Assembly: GCA_029010495.1 (NCBI GenBank)
Contig: JAQXKO010000018.1
Location: 48,477-112,476 of the forward strand
Source of the DNA: Clostridiales bacterium
Lineage (GTDB): Bacteria; Bacillota; Clostridia; Lachnospirales; Lachnospiraceae
Length of the DNA stretch: 64,000 bases
Reading direction: 5' to 3'
The notes under the pieces were generated by a model. The model searched no databases. It saw only the letters and a program-made list of their open reading frames with translations, and was not told the origin of the DNA. This document shows, piece by piece, positions 1 to 8,132 of the stretch. The position numbers and the translations under genes are program-made. Position 1 is the stretch's first letter; every line of letters begins with the position of its first letter.

Positions 1-866
1 ATATCAAGATTAAGCTTTACACCGCATTCATTAGCAATTGCAGGGAGATGAAGCATGGAATTTGTTGAACAGCCAAGCGCCATATCAACTGTAAGAGCAT
101 TTTTAAACGCCTTTTCAGTCATGATGTCTCTTGGTTTGATATCCTTTCTGAGGAGCTCCATAACAGCCATACCTGCATGCTTTGCAAGCTCAATTCTCTG
201 TGAGTAAACAGCAGGGATAGTACCGTTTCCGCGAAGACCCATGCCAAGTACCTCTGTAAGGCAGTTCATTGAGTTGGCTGTATACATTCCTGAGCATGAA
301 CCGCATGTAGGACATGTCTTGCATTCAAATTCAAGAAGCTTTTCATCATCAATTTTTCCCGCATTATACTGGCCTACTGCTTCAAACATACTTGAAAGTG
401 ATGTCTTTTTTCCGCCAACATGACCAGCAAGCATAGGTCCGCCGCTGACAAATACCGTAGGGATATTAAGTCTTGCCGCTGCCATAAGCAAACCCGGTAC
501 ATTTTTGTCACAGTTTGGAACCATAACAAGTGCATCAAAGCCATGTGCAATTGTCATAGCCTCTGTTGAATCAGCAATAAGATCTCTTGTTACAAGAGAA
601 TACTTCATGCCTGTATGACCCATGGCAATACCGTCGCAAACCGCAATGGCCGGGAATACAACAGGAGTACCTCCTGCCATAGCCACACCAAGCTTAACCG
701 CATCAACAATCTTATCAATATTCATGTGTCCCGGTACGATTTCATTATATGAACTTACAATACCTACCATAGGACGCTCAATCTCCTCATTCGTAAGTCC
801 GAGAGCATGATATAATGAACGATGAGGCGCATTAGACGCTCCAAACTTTACATCTGTTTTTTCCAT
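1..866 (-). CDS. ilvD: Dihydroxy-acid dehydratase, N-terminal part (cut by window edge)
   Basis: IlvD dehydrates 2,3-dihydroxy acids to 2-oxo acids in valine, isoleucine and leucine synthesis. About 288 N-terminal codons of a protein usually near 555 residues are present; the rest lies left of base 1. I translated it from the minus strand, starting at the ATG at 866 behind a clean AGGAGG (874-880). It begins [20 protein letters not shown]. Visible family motifs are NCDKNVPG and a cysteine-rich [19 protein letters not shown] segment (iron-sulfur ligands), then [14 protein letters not shown]. The leader carries a 7-bp hairpin (921-938), but I see no T-box or BCAA leader peptide. The assignment is firm; operon partners are outside the window. 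Confidence 0.96.
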   Translation of the reverse strand, partial: MEKTDVKFGASNAPHRSLYHALGLTNEEIERPMVGIVSSYNEIVPGHMNIDKIVDAVKLGVAMAGGTPVVFPAIAVCDGIAMGHTGMKYSLVTRDLIADSTEAMTIAHGFDALVMVPNCDKNVPGLLMAAARLNIPTVFVSGGPMLAGHVGGKKTSLSSMFEAVGQYNAGKIDDEKLLEFECKTCPTCGSCSGMYTANSMNCLTEVLGMGLRGNGTIPAVYSQRIELAKHAGMAVMELLRKDIKPRDIMTEKAFKNALTVDMALGCSTNSMLHLPAIANECGVKLNLD

Positions 867-1148
867 AATTATAACCTCCTGATATTTCTATGGCCATATC
901 CACTTTATTCTTTTCACAGTGTATTGTTCCGACAATACCTTTTCTGTCTATTTTCTCACGAAATACAAGTTTTTTCAACCATAAATTGCCTGTAATAAAC
1001 ATTTTTTCTGACCAATAACATGTATTTTGACCTGTGAACACATTATTCACACATTTTTAATGAATTAATTCTTTAATTTAAGGGTTTTCTATGCTATGAT
1101 AAATATTGTTTACAGCATAAACAGACTATTAAACGGAGACAAAATATA
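867..1148. other. Divergent intergenic region between ilvD and the orphan gene
   Basis: This holds the 5' leader of ilvD (minus) and the promoter of the plus-strand gene. In the ilvD leader a perfect GTATTGT-CGGA-ACAATAC hairpin sits at 921-938. An inverted pair TGTGAA/TTCACA (1033-1038 and 1046-1051) could be an operator. An extended -10 (TGCTATGAT) near 1094-1102 could serve the plus gene. Functional roles are guesses; no gene is seen here. Confidence 0.35.
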
Positions 1149-1895
1149 ATGGCACTTAATATTGATAATAAAAAAACTGTTCTTAATGATGATGCCGTTC
1201 TTTATGACAAAAAGGATAACCGCAATGAAAAGATGTCTGCCCTCAAAAGATTCTTATCTCTTCACGGTGAGGACAGGAAGCAGTTTTTCTTTGACTATAT
1301 GTTTAAGCCTCTCCTTATCGGAGGAATTATACTGACCGTTGTAATCTACTTTGTCGTATCGGCAATAGTTAATCGCTCCACAACAAGATTTTACGTTTCA
1401 TGCATCAACCCGTATTATCTCGATAATGATACTGTTGATGAGAGACTTCAGGAGCTGGCAGGCACATGGAATCTGAAAAAACACGAAAAGCTTGAATATA
1501 CTACCAGTCTTGCACTTAATTCCAAATCAAACACGAGTACATTTATTACATTTCTTGAGGCCGGTTCAATTGATGCAGCAATCGGCACAAAGGAACAGCT
1601 TGAGTATCTCGGTGAATATTTTAACAATCTGGGCGAGGTCGACGACAGTATACTTGAACAGATTCCAAAAGAAGCCCTTTGCGAACTAACCTACGAAAAA
1701 ACTCTTCCCGGCGGCAAAAAAGAGACTGAAACAAGAGTTTGCGGCGTATACCTTAAATATACGGTTTTTGCAGATTGCATTGCAGACGAAAAGCTTAGGG
1801 ATGACTTAATTGTCGTTTTACCGATGACTGCTACGTATGGAGAAAGCAACAGATACAGAATGGATTTCTTTAAATTTTTATTTGGAATCGAATAA
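1149..1895 (+). CDS. Membrane-anchored protein of unknown function
   Basis: I do not recognise this 248-residue protein. It has a charged cytosolic N-terminus of about 52 residues, one hydrophobic segment (about 53-75, LLIGGIILTVVIYFVVSAI), and an extracytoplasmic domain of about 170 residues. That domain contains TFLEAGSIDAAIGTKEQ, which is faintly like a type II periplasmic-binding fold, but this is too weak for a call. The start is the ATG at 1149 with GGAG about 11 nt upstream. It is the only plus-strand gene in the first 56 kb and is monocistronic, ended by the shared terminator at 1921-1953. A topology of N-inside, C-outside is likely. Confidence 0.8.
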   Translation: MALNIDNKKTVLNDDAVLYDKKDNRNEKMSALKRFLSLHGEDRKQFFFDYMFKPLLIGGIILTVVIYFVVSAIVNRSTTRFYVSCINPYYLDNDTVDERLQELAGTWNLKKHEKLEYTTSLALNSKSNTSTFITFLEAGSIDAAIGTKEQLEYLGEYFNNLGEVDDSILEQIPKEALCELTYEKTLPGGKKETETRVCGVYLKYTVFADCIADEKLRDDLIVVLPMTATYGESNRYRMDFFKFLFGIE

Positions 1896-1920
1896 TATTT
1901 TTTCAATATCATTAACATTA

Positions 1921-1953
1921 AAAATGCCCCCGGACAATCCGGAGGCATTTTTT
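1921..1953. terminator. Bidirectional terminator between convergent genes
   Basis: Arms AAAATGCCCCCGGA and TCCGGAGGCATTTT pair with a single mismatch around a short CAA-type loop, flanked by A-run and T-run. It serves the plus-strand orphan gene (stop 1895) and the minus-strand asd gene (stop 1983). Confidence 0.88.
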
Positions 1954-1982
1954 ATTTATTCTGTTTTACTGATAAACTAATA

Positions 1983-3068
1983 TTATTTTGCTGCGATTTT
2001 GCCCTGAGCAGTAAGTAATTCTGCAATAAGTACTGCTCCGCCTGCTGCACCACGCTTTGTATTATGCGACAATCCGACGAATTTCCAGTCATAAACCGAA
2101 TCTTCTCTAAGACGTCCGGCAAATACACCCATACCCTTTTCAGAATCTCTGTCAAGCTTAGCCTGTGGTCTGTTATCCTCTTCAAAGTATGTGATGAAAT
2201 GCTCAGGAGCAGAAGGAAGCTTAAGCTCCTGTGGGAGTCCTGAGAATTCAGCCCACGCCTTTAAAATCTGTTCCTTTGTAGGCTTTTTCGCAAACTTTAC
2301 AAATACAGCTGCCGTATGTCCGTCCGATACAGGAACTCTGAGGCACTGTGTTGTAATAACGGGGCCGTCAGCCTTTACGATAACGCCGTTTTCAATCTTA
2401 CCCCAGATTCTGAGTGGCTCCTGCTCGCTCTTTTCTTCCTCACCGCCAATGTACGGAATAACGTTGTCAAGCATCTCCGGCCAGTCCTTAAATGTCTTGC
2501 CCGCACCTGAAATTGCCTGATATGTTGTAGCAACAACCTCGACAGGCTCGAATTCCTTAAGTGCATGAAGCATTGGTGTGTAGCTCTGAATTGAGCAGTT
2601 AGGCTTAACTACAATAAAGCCTCTCTTTGTACCAAGTCTTTTCTGCTGAAAAGGAATTACATCAAGGTGTTCAGGGTTTAATTCAGGCACTACCATAGGA
2701 ACATCAGGTGTCCAGCGGTGTGCAGAGTTATTTGAAACTACAGGAGTCTCTGTCTTGGCATATGCCTCCTCAATAGCTCTTATCTCATCCTTTGTCATGT
2801 CTACCGCGCTAAATACAAAATCTACTTCAGCCGAAACCTTTTCAACTTCATTAACATTCATAACAACAAGCTTTTTAACTGCTTCAGGCATCGGTGTAGT
2901 CATCTTCCATCTGTCACCTACTGCCTCCTCATATGTCTTTCCTGCACTTCTTGGTGATGCCGCTACCGCAACAACCTCAAACCAGGGATGGTTTTCAAGT
3001 AAAGAAATAAATCTCTGACCTACCATACCTGTTGCTCCAAGAATACCAACTCGTAATTTCTTATCCAT
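1983..3068 (-). CDS. asd: Aspartate-semialdehyde dehydrogenase
   Basis: Asd makes aspartate semialdehyde from aspartyl phosphate with NADPH, the branch point to lysine/DAP, threonine and methionine. The 361-residue protein starts with the Rossmann motif GILGATGMVGQRF (8-20). The active-site cysteine is Cys158 in KPNCSIQSYTPM, and the histidine is in RVPVSDGHTAAV. Length and motif style fit the archaeal/fungal-type ASADH also common in Clostridia. The ATG at 3068 has AAGGAGGACC just upstream. It is transcribed alone and ends at the shared terminator. Together with dapL at 28 kb it supplies meso-DAP for peptidoglycan and lysine. Confidence 0.97.
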   Translation of the reverse strand: MDKKLRVGILGATGMVGQRFISLLENHPWFEVVAVAASPRSAGKTYEEAVGDRWKMTTPMPEAVKKLVVMNVNEVEKVSAEVDFVFSAVDMTKDEIRAIEEAYAKTETPVVSNNSAHRWTPDVPMVVPELNPEHLDVIPFQQKRLGTKRGFIVVKPNCSIQSYTPMLHALKEFEPVEVVATTYQAISGAGKTFKDWPEMLDNVIPYIGGEEEKSEQEPLRIWGKIENGVIVKADGPVITTQCLRVPVSDGHTAAVFVKFAKKPTKEQILKAWAEFSGLPQELKLPSAPEHFITYFEEDNRPQAKLDRDSEKGMGVFAGRLREDSVYDWKFVGLSHNTKRGAAGGAVLIAELLTAQGKIAAK

Positions 3069-3167
3069 AACAGGTCCTCCTTCTGTTAAATAAACATTAA
3101 CTGATAATTTCTAACTAGATTATCATAATTCTTTAATAATGTAAAGTAATAAATTTTATCTTTATGC

Positions 3168-4160
3168 TTAATTCGTATCATTATACATAAAATATTCGGA
3201 CAAAAGCTTTTCCAGCTCCCCGTATGTTTCAATAAGATTAACACTGCCCCTTAGCCTGGCAGAATGAGGATACCCCTGAAAATACCATGCAACATGCTTT
3301 CTCATCTCCCTCATGGCCATCAGTTCACCCTTATCCTCAACCATACATTTTGCATGATAAAGGCATATTCTTGCAACATCCGACGCATCAGGTCTTTCAA
3401 GCTTCTCACCGGTTTCAAGATAATGCTTAAAGCGCTTAAATATAAACGGGTTGCCCCTTGCCGCCCTGGCTATCATAACACCGTCGCACCCTGTTTCCGA
3501 AATCATTCTGACCATGTCCTCTTCACATTTTATGTCTCCGCTTCCGATTACCGGAATACTGACAGCATCTTTAACACGTTTTATGCAGCACCAGTCACTT
3601 ACTCCCTGGTAATACTCCGTGCGAAGTCTGCCATGAACTGCCACAAGCTTTGCGCCGGCAGCCTCACAGGCCTTTGCAATCTCGGGAGCGCTTTCCGTTT
3701 CAAAACCCTTTCTTATCTTAACGCTGACAGGCTTATCTGTCCGCGCCACAATACCGGATACTATATCAAAAGCCATATCAGGGTCATTCATGATATAGGA
3801 GCCCTCTTTGTTTCCGACGACCTTCGGTACCGGACACCCCATGTTGATGTCAATTATATCAAACGGTCGCTCCGAAAGCTTTCCTGCCATTTCCCCCATC
3901 AGCTTACCATCGTTTCCGAAAAGCTGAAGTGCAATTGGGTTTTCAAGGCTGTTTGTTTTTAAAAGCTCCTCTGTATTTTTATTGTTATAATATATCCCTT
4001 TTGCGCTGACCATCTCCGTATAAAGGAGATCGCATCCCATCTCCTTGCAGAGTGTTCTGAACGAAACATCCGTCACTCCTGCCATCGGTCCTAACGATAA
4101 TATTCCCGGTATCAGAACATTTCCCACGTAAAAGGGCTTATTAAGATTATTAAAGCTCAT
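3168..4160 (-). CDS. dus: tRNA-dihydrouridine synthase (Dus family)
   Basis: Dus enzymes reduce uridines in the tRNA D-loop using FMN and NADPH. I start the 330-residue protein at the ATG at 4160 (MSFNNLNKPFYVGNVLI), which aligns with the usual family start and has AGGAAAC upstream. The reading frame stays open 67 codons further upstream, but that stretch is repeat and structured DNA (see 4186-4390). Motifs include GPMAGVTDVSFRTLCKEMG, the active-site region DINMGCPVPKVVGNKEG with catalytic Cys, VAVHGRLR and IGSGDI. It lies downstream of coaX on the same strand, separated by a 230-nt odd spacer. The specific uridine modified cannot be told. Confidence 0.95.
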   Translation of the reverse strand: MSFNNLNKPFYVGNVLIPGILSLGPMAGVTDVSFRTLCKEMGCDLLYTEMVSAKGIYYNNKNTEELLKTNSLENPIALQLFGNDGKLMGEMAGKLSERPFDIIDINMGCPVPKVVGNKEGSYIMNDPDMAFDIVSGIVARTDKPVSVKIRKGFETESAPEIAKACEAAGAKLVAVHGRLRTEYYQGVSDWCCIKRVKDAVSIPVIGSGDIKCEEDMVRMISETGCDGVMIARAARGNPFIFKRFKHYLETGEKLERPDASDVARICLYHAKCMVEDKGELMAMREMRKHVAWYFQGYPHSARLRGSVNLIETYGELEKLLSEYFMYNDTN

Positions 4161-4185
4161 ATTGTTTCCTGTTACATAATAAACC

Positions 4186-4275
4186 GCAATTAAATAAGTC
4201 AAACTCTCGAATTGCTTTACAAGTCGAGCTTGCGAATACCTTGCAATTAAATAAGTCAAACTTGCGAATTGCTTC
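4186..4275. repeat. Two direct copies of a 34-bp repeat with internal dyad
   Basis: Copy 1 (4186-4219) and copy 2 (4243-4275) both read GCAATTAAATAAGTCAAACT, then two or three variable bases, then CGAATTGCTT; they are 57 bp apart. Each copy begins GCAATT and ends AATTGC, so each is itself a dyad. A third, degenerate unit (AAGTCGAGCTTGCGAATACC, 4221-4240) lies between them. It lies just upstream of dus and resembles small dispersed intergenic repeats. Confidence 0.8.
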
Positions 4276-4276
4276 A

Positions 4277-4390
4277 CGTTTTGCCTGTCATAAGCCGACA
4301 GCCTGTAAGTCCACGGCACAGTTCCTGATGCTTTCACCATGACGGCCGGCACTCTCACCACAGGATGGTGGTTTATCTTGTCAACCTATA
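4277..4390 (-). other. GC-rich, probably structured spacer between coaX and dus
   Basis: The stretch is clearly richer in G+C than its surroundings, which in an AT-rich genome often marks structured RNA. Read on the minus strand it can form ACCAC/GTGGT near its start. It can also form a CTGTC/GACAG hairpin near its end, and a longer GCCGTCAT/ATGAC(A)GGC pairing that encloses the middle. No recognised RNA family comes to mind. It may belong with the adjacent repeats as one mobile or dispersed unit. Confidence 0.45.
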
Positions 4391-5164
4391 TTATCTTCTC
4401 TGTTTTTTATAAGTAAGATATATACCCTTAAGAGTCAGGTCTGCATCATATTTATCGACAAGCTTTGTTTCATCACATATAATGCGTCCAAGACCGCCTG
4501 TTGCCACAACAAACATTTTATCAATCCCGGCTTCTTCTTTTACCTTCCTGATGATATATTCAACCTGACCTATATAACCATATACAAGTCCGGCCTGCAT
4601 ACTTGTAATTGTATTTTTGGCAAGTATCGAATCAGGCTTCTTAATTTCTATTTCAGGAAGCTTTGCTGCTTCATTCCAAAGTGCATTGGCGCTTATCTTA
4701 ATACCGGGGCTTGTAATTCCCGCAAGAAATGTTCCGTCCTCAAGAATAAGATCATAAGTGGTTGCAGTTCCAAAATCAATCACAAGCACGGGACCTCCGT
4801 ACAGCTCACGGCCCGCTACGGCATCCACAATTCTGTCAGCACCCATTTCAGCAGGATTTGCCACAGGAAGCTTAAGTCCTGTTTTTGTTCCCACACCCAC
4901 AACATAAGGTTTTTTGCCCAGATATTTAATCATACCGGAAGTCAGGGAATGCATAACACCCGGTACAACCGAAGCAATCATTATATCCTCAATCATCTCT
5001 CTGCCGGCTCCCTTTGCCTGAAGCAGATTCAAAACCATAATTCCATACTCATCAGAGGTTCTGGGAATTTTTGTTGTCATACGAAAACTTGTTACAATCT
5101 CTCCCTTTTCATCAAAAAGACCAAATGTGAGATTAGTGTTTCCAACATCTATAGCTAATAACAT
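4391..5164 (-). CDS. coaX: Type III pantothenate kinase
   Basis: CoaX phosphorylates pantothenate, the first step of coenzyme A synthesis; type III enzymes need a monovalent cation and resist CoA feedback. The 257-residue protein opens [18 protein letters not shown] (ASKHA-fold phosphate-1 motif). It also has [11 protein letters not shown], the second phosphate motif [11 protein letters not shown], and GGITSPGI-like residues ([13 protein letters not shown]). The ATG at 5164 lies only 9 nt beyond the stop of the small upstream gene, so the two are cotranscribed. Family length is about 255, so it is complete. Confidence 0.96.
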   Translation of the reverse strand: MLLAIDVGNTNLTFGLFDEKGEIVTSFRMTTKIPRTSDEYGIMVLNLLQAKGAGREMIEDIMIASVVPGVMHSLTSGMIKYLGKKPYVVGVGTKTGLKLPVANPAEMGADRIVDAVAGRELYGGPVLVIDFGTATTYDLILEDGTFLAGITSPGIKISANALWNEAAKLPEIEIKKPDSILAKNTITSMQAGLVYGYIGQVEYIIRKVKEEAGIDKMFVVATGGLGRIICDETKLVDKYDADLTLKGIYLTYKKQRR

Positions 5165-5173
5165 TTACACTCC

Positions 5174-5506
5174 TTACCGGATTTCCTCACCAAGATAAAA
5201 GACCTTAAAAAATAATTCCAGAGCTTCAAGCAGATCCTTTTTATCCTCGCGAAGCTGCTTGATTTTTAGTACGCTTCCAATCTCGTCAAAAAGCAGATCA
5301 CCCTCATCACAGCGTACTTCAAATTCAAGGTTCCCATCCTCGTCAAAATAAAGTGTCAGTATACCTCCGATTTCTTCGGTATAAAGAACACACATAATCT
5401 GAAGCTCGTCCTTAACCTGTTTTGGTAAAGAGGAAAAATCCTCATTGAGATAATATTTCTTTTCATAAGCGCTGCTTGCGCACAAAATCACATTATCCTG
5501 ATACAT
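5174..5506 (-). CDS. Small DUF6145-like protein
   Basis: This 110-residue soluble acidic protein contains SSAYEKKYYLNEDFSSLPKQ and VLYTEEIGGILTLYFDEDG. I believe this matches DUF6145, a family of about 115 residues seen in Lachnospiraceae with no known role; that name is from memory. The start is the ATG at 5506, with CGGAG seven bases upstream. The longer frame would need a TTG at 5524 that overlaps the ribosome site. It immediately precedes coaX, suggesting co-expression. The 5' flank has a perfect TGCGTA-TT-TACGCA dyad (5542-5555). Confidence 0.78.
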   Translation of the reverse strand: MYQDNVILCASSAYEKKYYLNEDFSSLPKQVKDELQIMCVLYTEEIGGILTLYFDEDGNLEFEVRCDEGDLLFDEIGSVLKIKQLREDKKDLLEALELFFKVFYLGEEIR

Positions 5507-5595
5507 AATTATCTCCGTTTCCAAACTGCAACAAACGAGTCTGCGTATTTACGCAAACCCGTTATGTTATAATGAATTCGTATTATATTTACCGA

Positions 5596-6603
5596 CTATA
5601 CGCTTTTACCCGTAAGTGTTGCATACATAACTGCCTTAATTGTATGCATTCTGTTTTCAGCCTCTTCAAATACTCTTGAATAACGTGATTCAAAAACCTC
5701 ATCAGAAACTTCCATCTCTTCAATGCCAAACTTCTCATAAATTGCCCTGCCAATGCCTGTATTTAAGTTGTGGAAGCTTGGAAGACAGTGCATGAAAATT
5801 ACGTCAACGGAAGCTGCTTTGATGGTATCCATGGTAACTCTGTACGGATAAAGATCCCTGATTCTCTCAGCCCATATTTCAGCAGGCTCACCCATCGATA
5901 CCCAGATATCTGTATAAATAACATCAGCGCCCTTTGCTCCCTCAGCCACGTCCTCGGTAAATCTGAGCTTGGCACCTGATGCCTTGGCATATCCCTGACA
6001 TTCTTCAATCAGTTTCTCATTTGGCCAGTATTTCTTTGGTGCGCAAACACAGAAATTAAGTCCCATTTTAGAGCACATAATCATAAGTGAATTACCTGTA
6101 TTATATCTGGCATCACCGAAATAAGTAAGATTTACACCCTTAATATAATGGAAATTATCTCGAATTGTAAGTAAATCGGCAAGCATCTGTGTAGGATGAT
6201 ACTCATTGGTAAGACCGTTCCATACAGGTACTCCTGCGTATTTTGCAAGATCCTCCACAATCTTCTGACCATATCCGCGATATTCAATACCATCGAACAT
6301 TCTTCCGAGAACTCTTGCAGTGTCCTTGAGGCTCTCTTTCTTTCCCATCTGTGATGCGGAAGGATCAAGATATACGGTATGCATACCAAGGTCAGCTGCA
6401 GCAATTTCAAAAGAGCAGCGTGTCCTTGTACTTGTCTTTTCAAAGATAAGTGCTATGTTCTTGCCCTCACACCCCTTTACAGGCATTCCGGTCTTTTTCT
6501 TCTTTCTGAGTGTTTCCGCAAGATTAACAAGTTCTATAATTTCAGCGGGCGAGTAATCCTTTAAGGTTAAAAAACTTCTTCCGAGATAATTTGATTTTTC
6601 CAT
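5596..6603 (-). CDS. argF: Ornithine carbamoyltransferase
   Basis: The enzyme makes citrulline from ornithine and carbamoyl phosphate in arginine synthesis; the carbamoyl phosphate would come from carAB in this window. The 335-residue protein has the carbamoyl-phosphate motif STRTR (58-62), [11 protein letters not shown], and the ornithine-binding catalytic HCLP motif (MHCLPSFHN). The start is the ATG at 6603 behind TTTGGAGG; the frame is open further upstream without a ribosome site. No arginine deiminase or carbamate kinase gene is adjacent, which favours the anabolic role, but argF versus arcB cannot be proved from sequence alone. Confidence 0.94.
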   Translation of the reverse strand: MEKSNYLGRSFLTLKDYSPAEIIELVNLAETLRKKKKTGMPVKGCEGKNIALIFEKTSTRTRCSFEIAAADLGMHTVYLDPSASQMGKKESLKDTARVLGRMFDGIEYRGYGQKIVEDLAKYAGVPVWNGLTNEYHPTQMLADLLTIRDNFHYIKGVNLTYFGDARYNTGNSLMIMCSKMGLNFCVCAPKKYWPNEKLIEECQGYAKASGAKLRFTEDVAEGAKGADVIYTDIWVSMGEPAEIWAERIRDLYPYRVTMDTIKAASVDVIFMHCLPSFHNLNTGIGRAIYEKFGIEEMEVSDEVFESRYSRVFEEAENRMHTIKAVMYATLTGKSV

Positions 6604-6631
6604 ACTAATTCCTCCAAAAAATAAAAGCCAA

Positions 6632-6654
6632 TTGCCGACACGTAGTGCCGGCAA
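6632..6654 (-). terminator. Hairpin in the argF leader / after the SPFH gene
   Basis: TTGCCGGCAC-TAC-GTGTCGGCAA (minus sense) gives a 10-bp stem with one G-U pair, followed after five bases by a TTTTATTTTTT tract and then the argF ribosome site. It may end the SPFH transcript or attenuate argF. The gap between stem and U-tract makes efficient termination uncertain. Confidence 0.5.
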
Positions 6655-6723
6655 CACTTGTACTGTAAATTTGTAAATCTCATAACACAATATATCTGCC
6701 GAAAAACAGACAGAAAGTATTAT

Positions 6724-7647
6724 TTACTTCTTAATTGCCTCCGTAACACCTGTTGCAAGACCGGCAAGTCCCTGGATTTCCGAAGGGATAATAATCTTTG
6801 TAGCCTGACCGTTTGCAGCCTTTGTAAATGCCTCAAGGCTCTTAAGCTTGATAACCTGTTCATTCGGATTGGCTTCATTTAAGAATTTAAGACCCTCTGC
6901 ATTAGCCTTCTGTACCGCTAAAATAGCCTCAGCCTGACCTTCAGCTTCACGGATTGTAGCTTCCTTTTTAGCCTCTGCCCGAAGAATGGCTGACTGCTTT
7001 TCAGCCTCTGCTTCAAGAATTGCAGATTCCTTTTTACCTTCTGCAACAAGGATTGTTGACTTCTTCTCACCCTCTGCAATAAGAATGGCTTCTCGTCTTT
7101 CACGCTCAGCCTTCATCTGCTTCTCCATCGCATCCTGAATAGCTGCCGGAGGCATAATGTTTTTAAGCTCAACTCGGTTAACCTTAATTCCCCAAGGATC
7201 TGTTGCAGCATCAAGCTGGCTTCTCATCTTGGTATTAATTGTCTCTCTTGATGTAAGTGTTTCATCGAGTTCAAGATCACCGATAATATTTCTGAGAGTA
7301 GTAGCCGTAAGGTTTTCAATTGCCATAATAGGACTTTCTACACCATAAGCATAAAGCTTAGGATCAGTAATCTGAAAGAATACGACTGTATCGATTCTCA
7401 TTGTTACATTATCCTTTGTGATAACAGGCTGAGGTGGGAAATCCACTACCTGCTCCTTAAGAATAACCTTTCTTGCAACCTTATCGATAATAGGAAATTT
7501 TAAATGAATGCCTACATGCCATGTGTCAAGATATCCTCCGACACGCTCAATAACATAAGCCTGTGCCTGTGGTACAACCTTAACACAGCTTCCAAATACT
7601 ACAATTGCCAATACAAGAATAATAATAATCCAAATAACCGGTTCCAT
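6724..7647 (-). CDS. SPFH/stomatin-like membrane protein (QmcA/paraslipin type)
   Basis: This 307-residue protein has an N-terminal membrane segment (about 5-25), an SPFH/band-7 domain (AYVIERVGGYLDTWHVGIHLKFPI to about 190), and a long alanine/glutamate-rich coiled coil (about 165-260) with repeats such as ILVAEGKKESAILEAEAEKQ. Such proteins form large oligomeric scaffolds in membrane microdomains and bind FtsH-type proteases or lipids. It follows an NfeD gene by only 12 nt, the typical stomatin/NfeD pairing. This is one of three SPFH proteins in the window. A Slr1106/QmcA-like name is reasonable; the substrate is unknown. Confidence 0.9.
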   Translation of the reverse strand: MEPVIWIIIILVLAIVVFGSCVKVVPQAQAYVIERVGGYLDTWHVGIHLKFPIIDKVARKVILKEQVVDFPPQPVITKDNVTMRIDTVVFFQITDPKLYAYGVESPIMAIENLTATTLRNIIGDLELDETLTSRETINTKMRSQLDAATDPWGIKVNRVELKNIMPPAAIQDAMEKQMKAERERREAILIAEGEKKSTILVAEGKKESAILEAEAEKQSAILRAEAKKEATIREAEGQAEAILAVQKANAEGLKFLNEANPNEQVIKLKSLEAFTKAANGQATKIIIPSEIQGLAGLATGVTEAIKK

Positions 7648-7659
7648 TTCTACCCCTCC

Positions 7660-8088
7660 TTAAATTTCCTTTACTATTAATTTTACACCTTCAACCTCTT
7701 TGATGATTACCACGGTGCCGGCTTCTATAACTTTATCCGAGTCGTCTGATACAGCCTTCCATGTAATACCCTTAAAGAAAACTGAACCCGTCTCGTTAAT
7801 GTTATCAATTTTTTCAACAACCTTTGCTTTCTTGCCGACGACACTGTCTATATTCGTTGCCTCAATATTGGCATTGACCTTGTCAGCAAGAAGAGGTCTT
7901 ACAAGAATAAGCGTAATTCCTGAAACAATTACAAATACAATCCATTCAAGAATTGCGTTCTTAACTGCCAGGGAAAGAAGCATGGAAATAAATGCTCCGG
8001 CTGCAAACCATACTGTTACAAGTCCGAGCGTGGTTGCTTCAATCACAAGCAATACAACTGTTAATACAATCCAAAATAAAACACCCAT
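7660..8088 (-). CDS. NfeD-like membrane protein
   Basis: The 142-residue protein has three or so hydrophobic segments in its first 80 residues (FWIVLTVVLLVIEATTLGLV onward). A C-terminal soluble OB-fold-like domain follows (VVGKKAKVVEKIDNINETGSVFFKG to VIIKEVEGVKLIV). This is the short NfeD form lacking the ClpP-like protease domain. NfeD proteins work with stomatin-type SPFH proteins, and the downstream gene is exactly that. It sits 44 nt after the GEPT-repeat membrane protein, so the three may share a transcript. Confidence 0.9.
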   Translation of the reverse strand: MGVLFWIVLTVVLLVIEATTLGLVTVWFAAGAFISMLLSLAVKNAILEWIVFVIVSGITLILVRPLLADKVNANIEATNIDSVVGKKAKVVEKIDNINETGSVFFKGITWKAVSDDSDKVIEAGTVVIIKEVEGVKLIVKEI

Positions 8089-8132
8089 CTGGTACCTCCT
8101 GTGTTATTATTCTCTCAAAACCATTCTGTAAA

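Noticed and set aside
867..1148. T-box or branched-chain leader peptide before ilvD
   Set aside because: No T-box sequence, specifier-loop features or run of Ile/Leu/Val codons; only a small hairpin.
3069..3167. Lysine riboswitch before asd
   Set aside because: About 100 nt of AT-rich leader without the L-box helices; a lysine aptamer needs about 170 nt.
4221..4260. A fifth ANTAR hexaloop (GC-AAGGTA) upstream of dus
   Set aside because: The flanking bases cannot form a closing stem and no terminator overlaps it.
4161..4361. Dus start at 4361 giving a 397-residue protein
   Set aside because: The extra 67 codons consist of direct repeats and GC-rich structured DNA and do not belong to the family; the ATG at 4160 fits.
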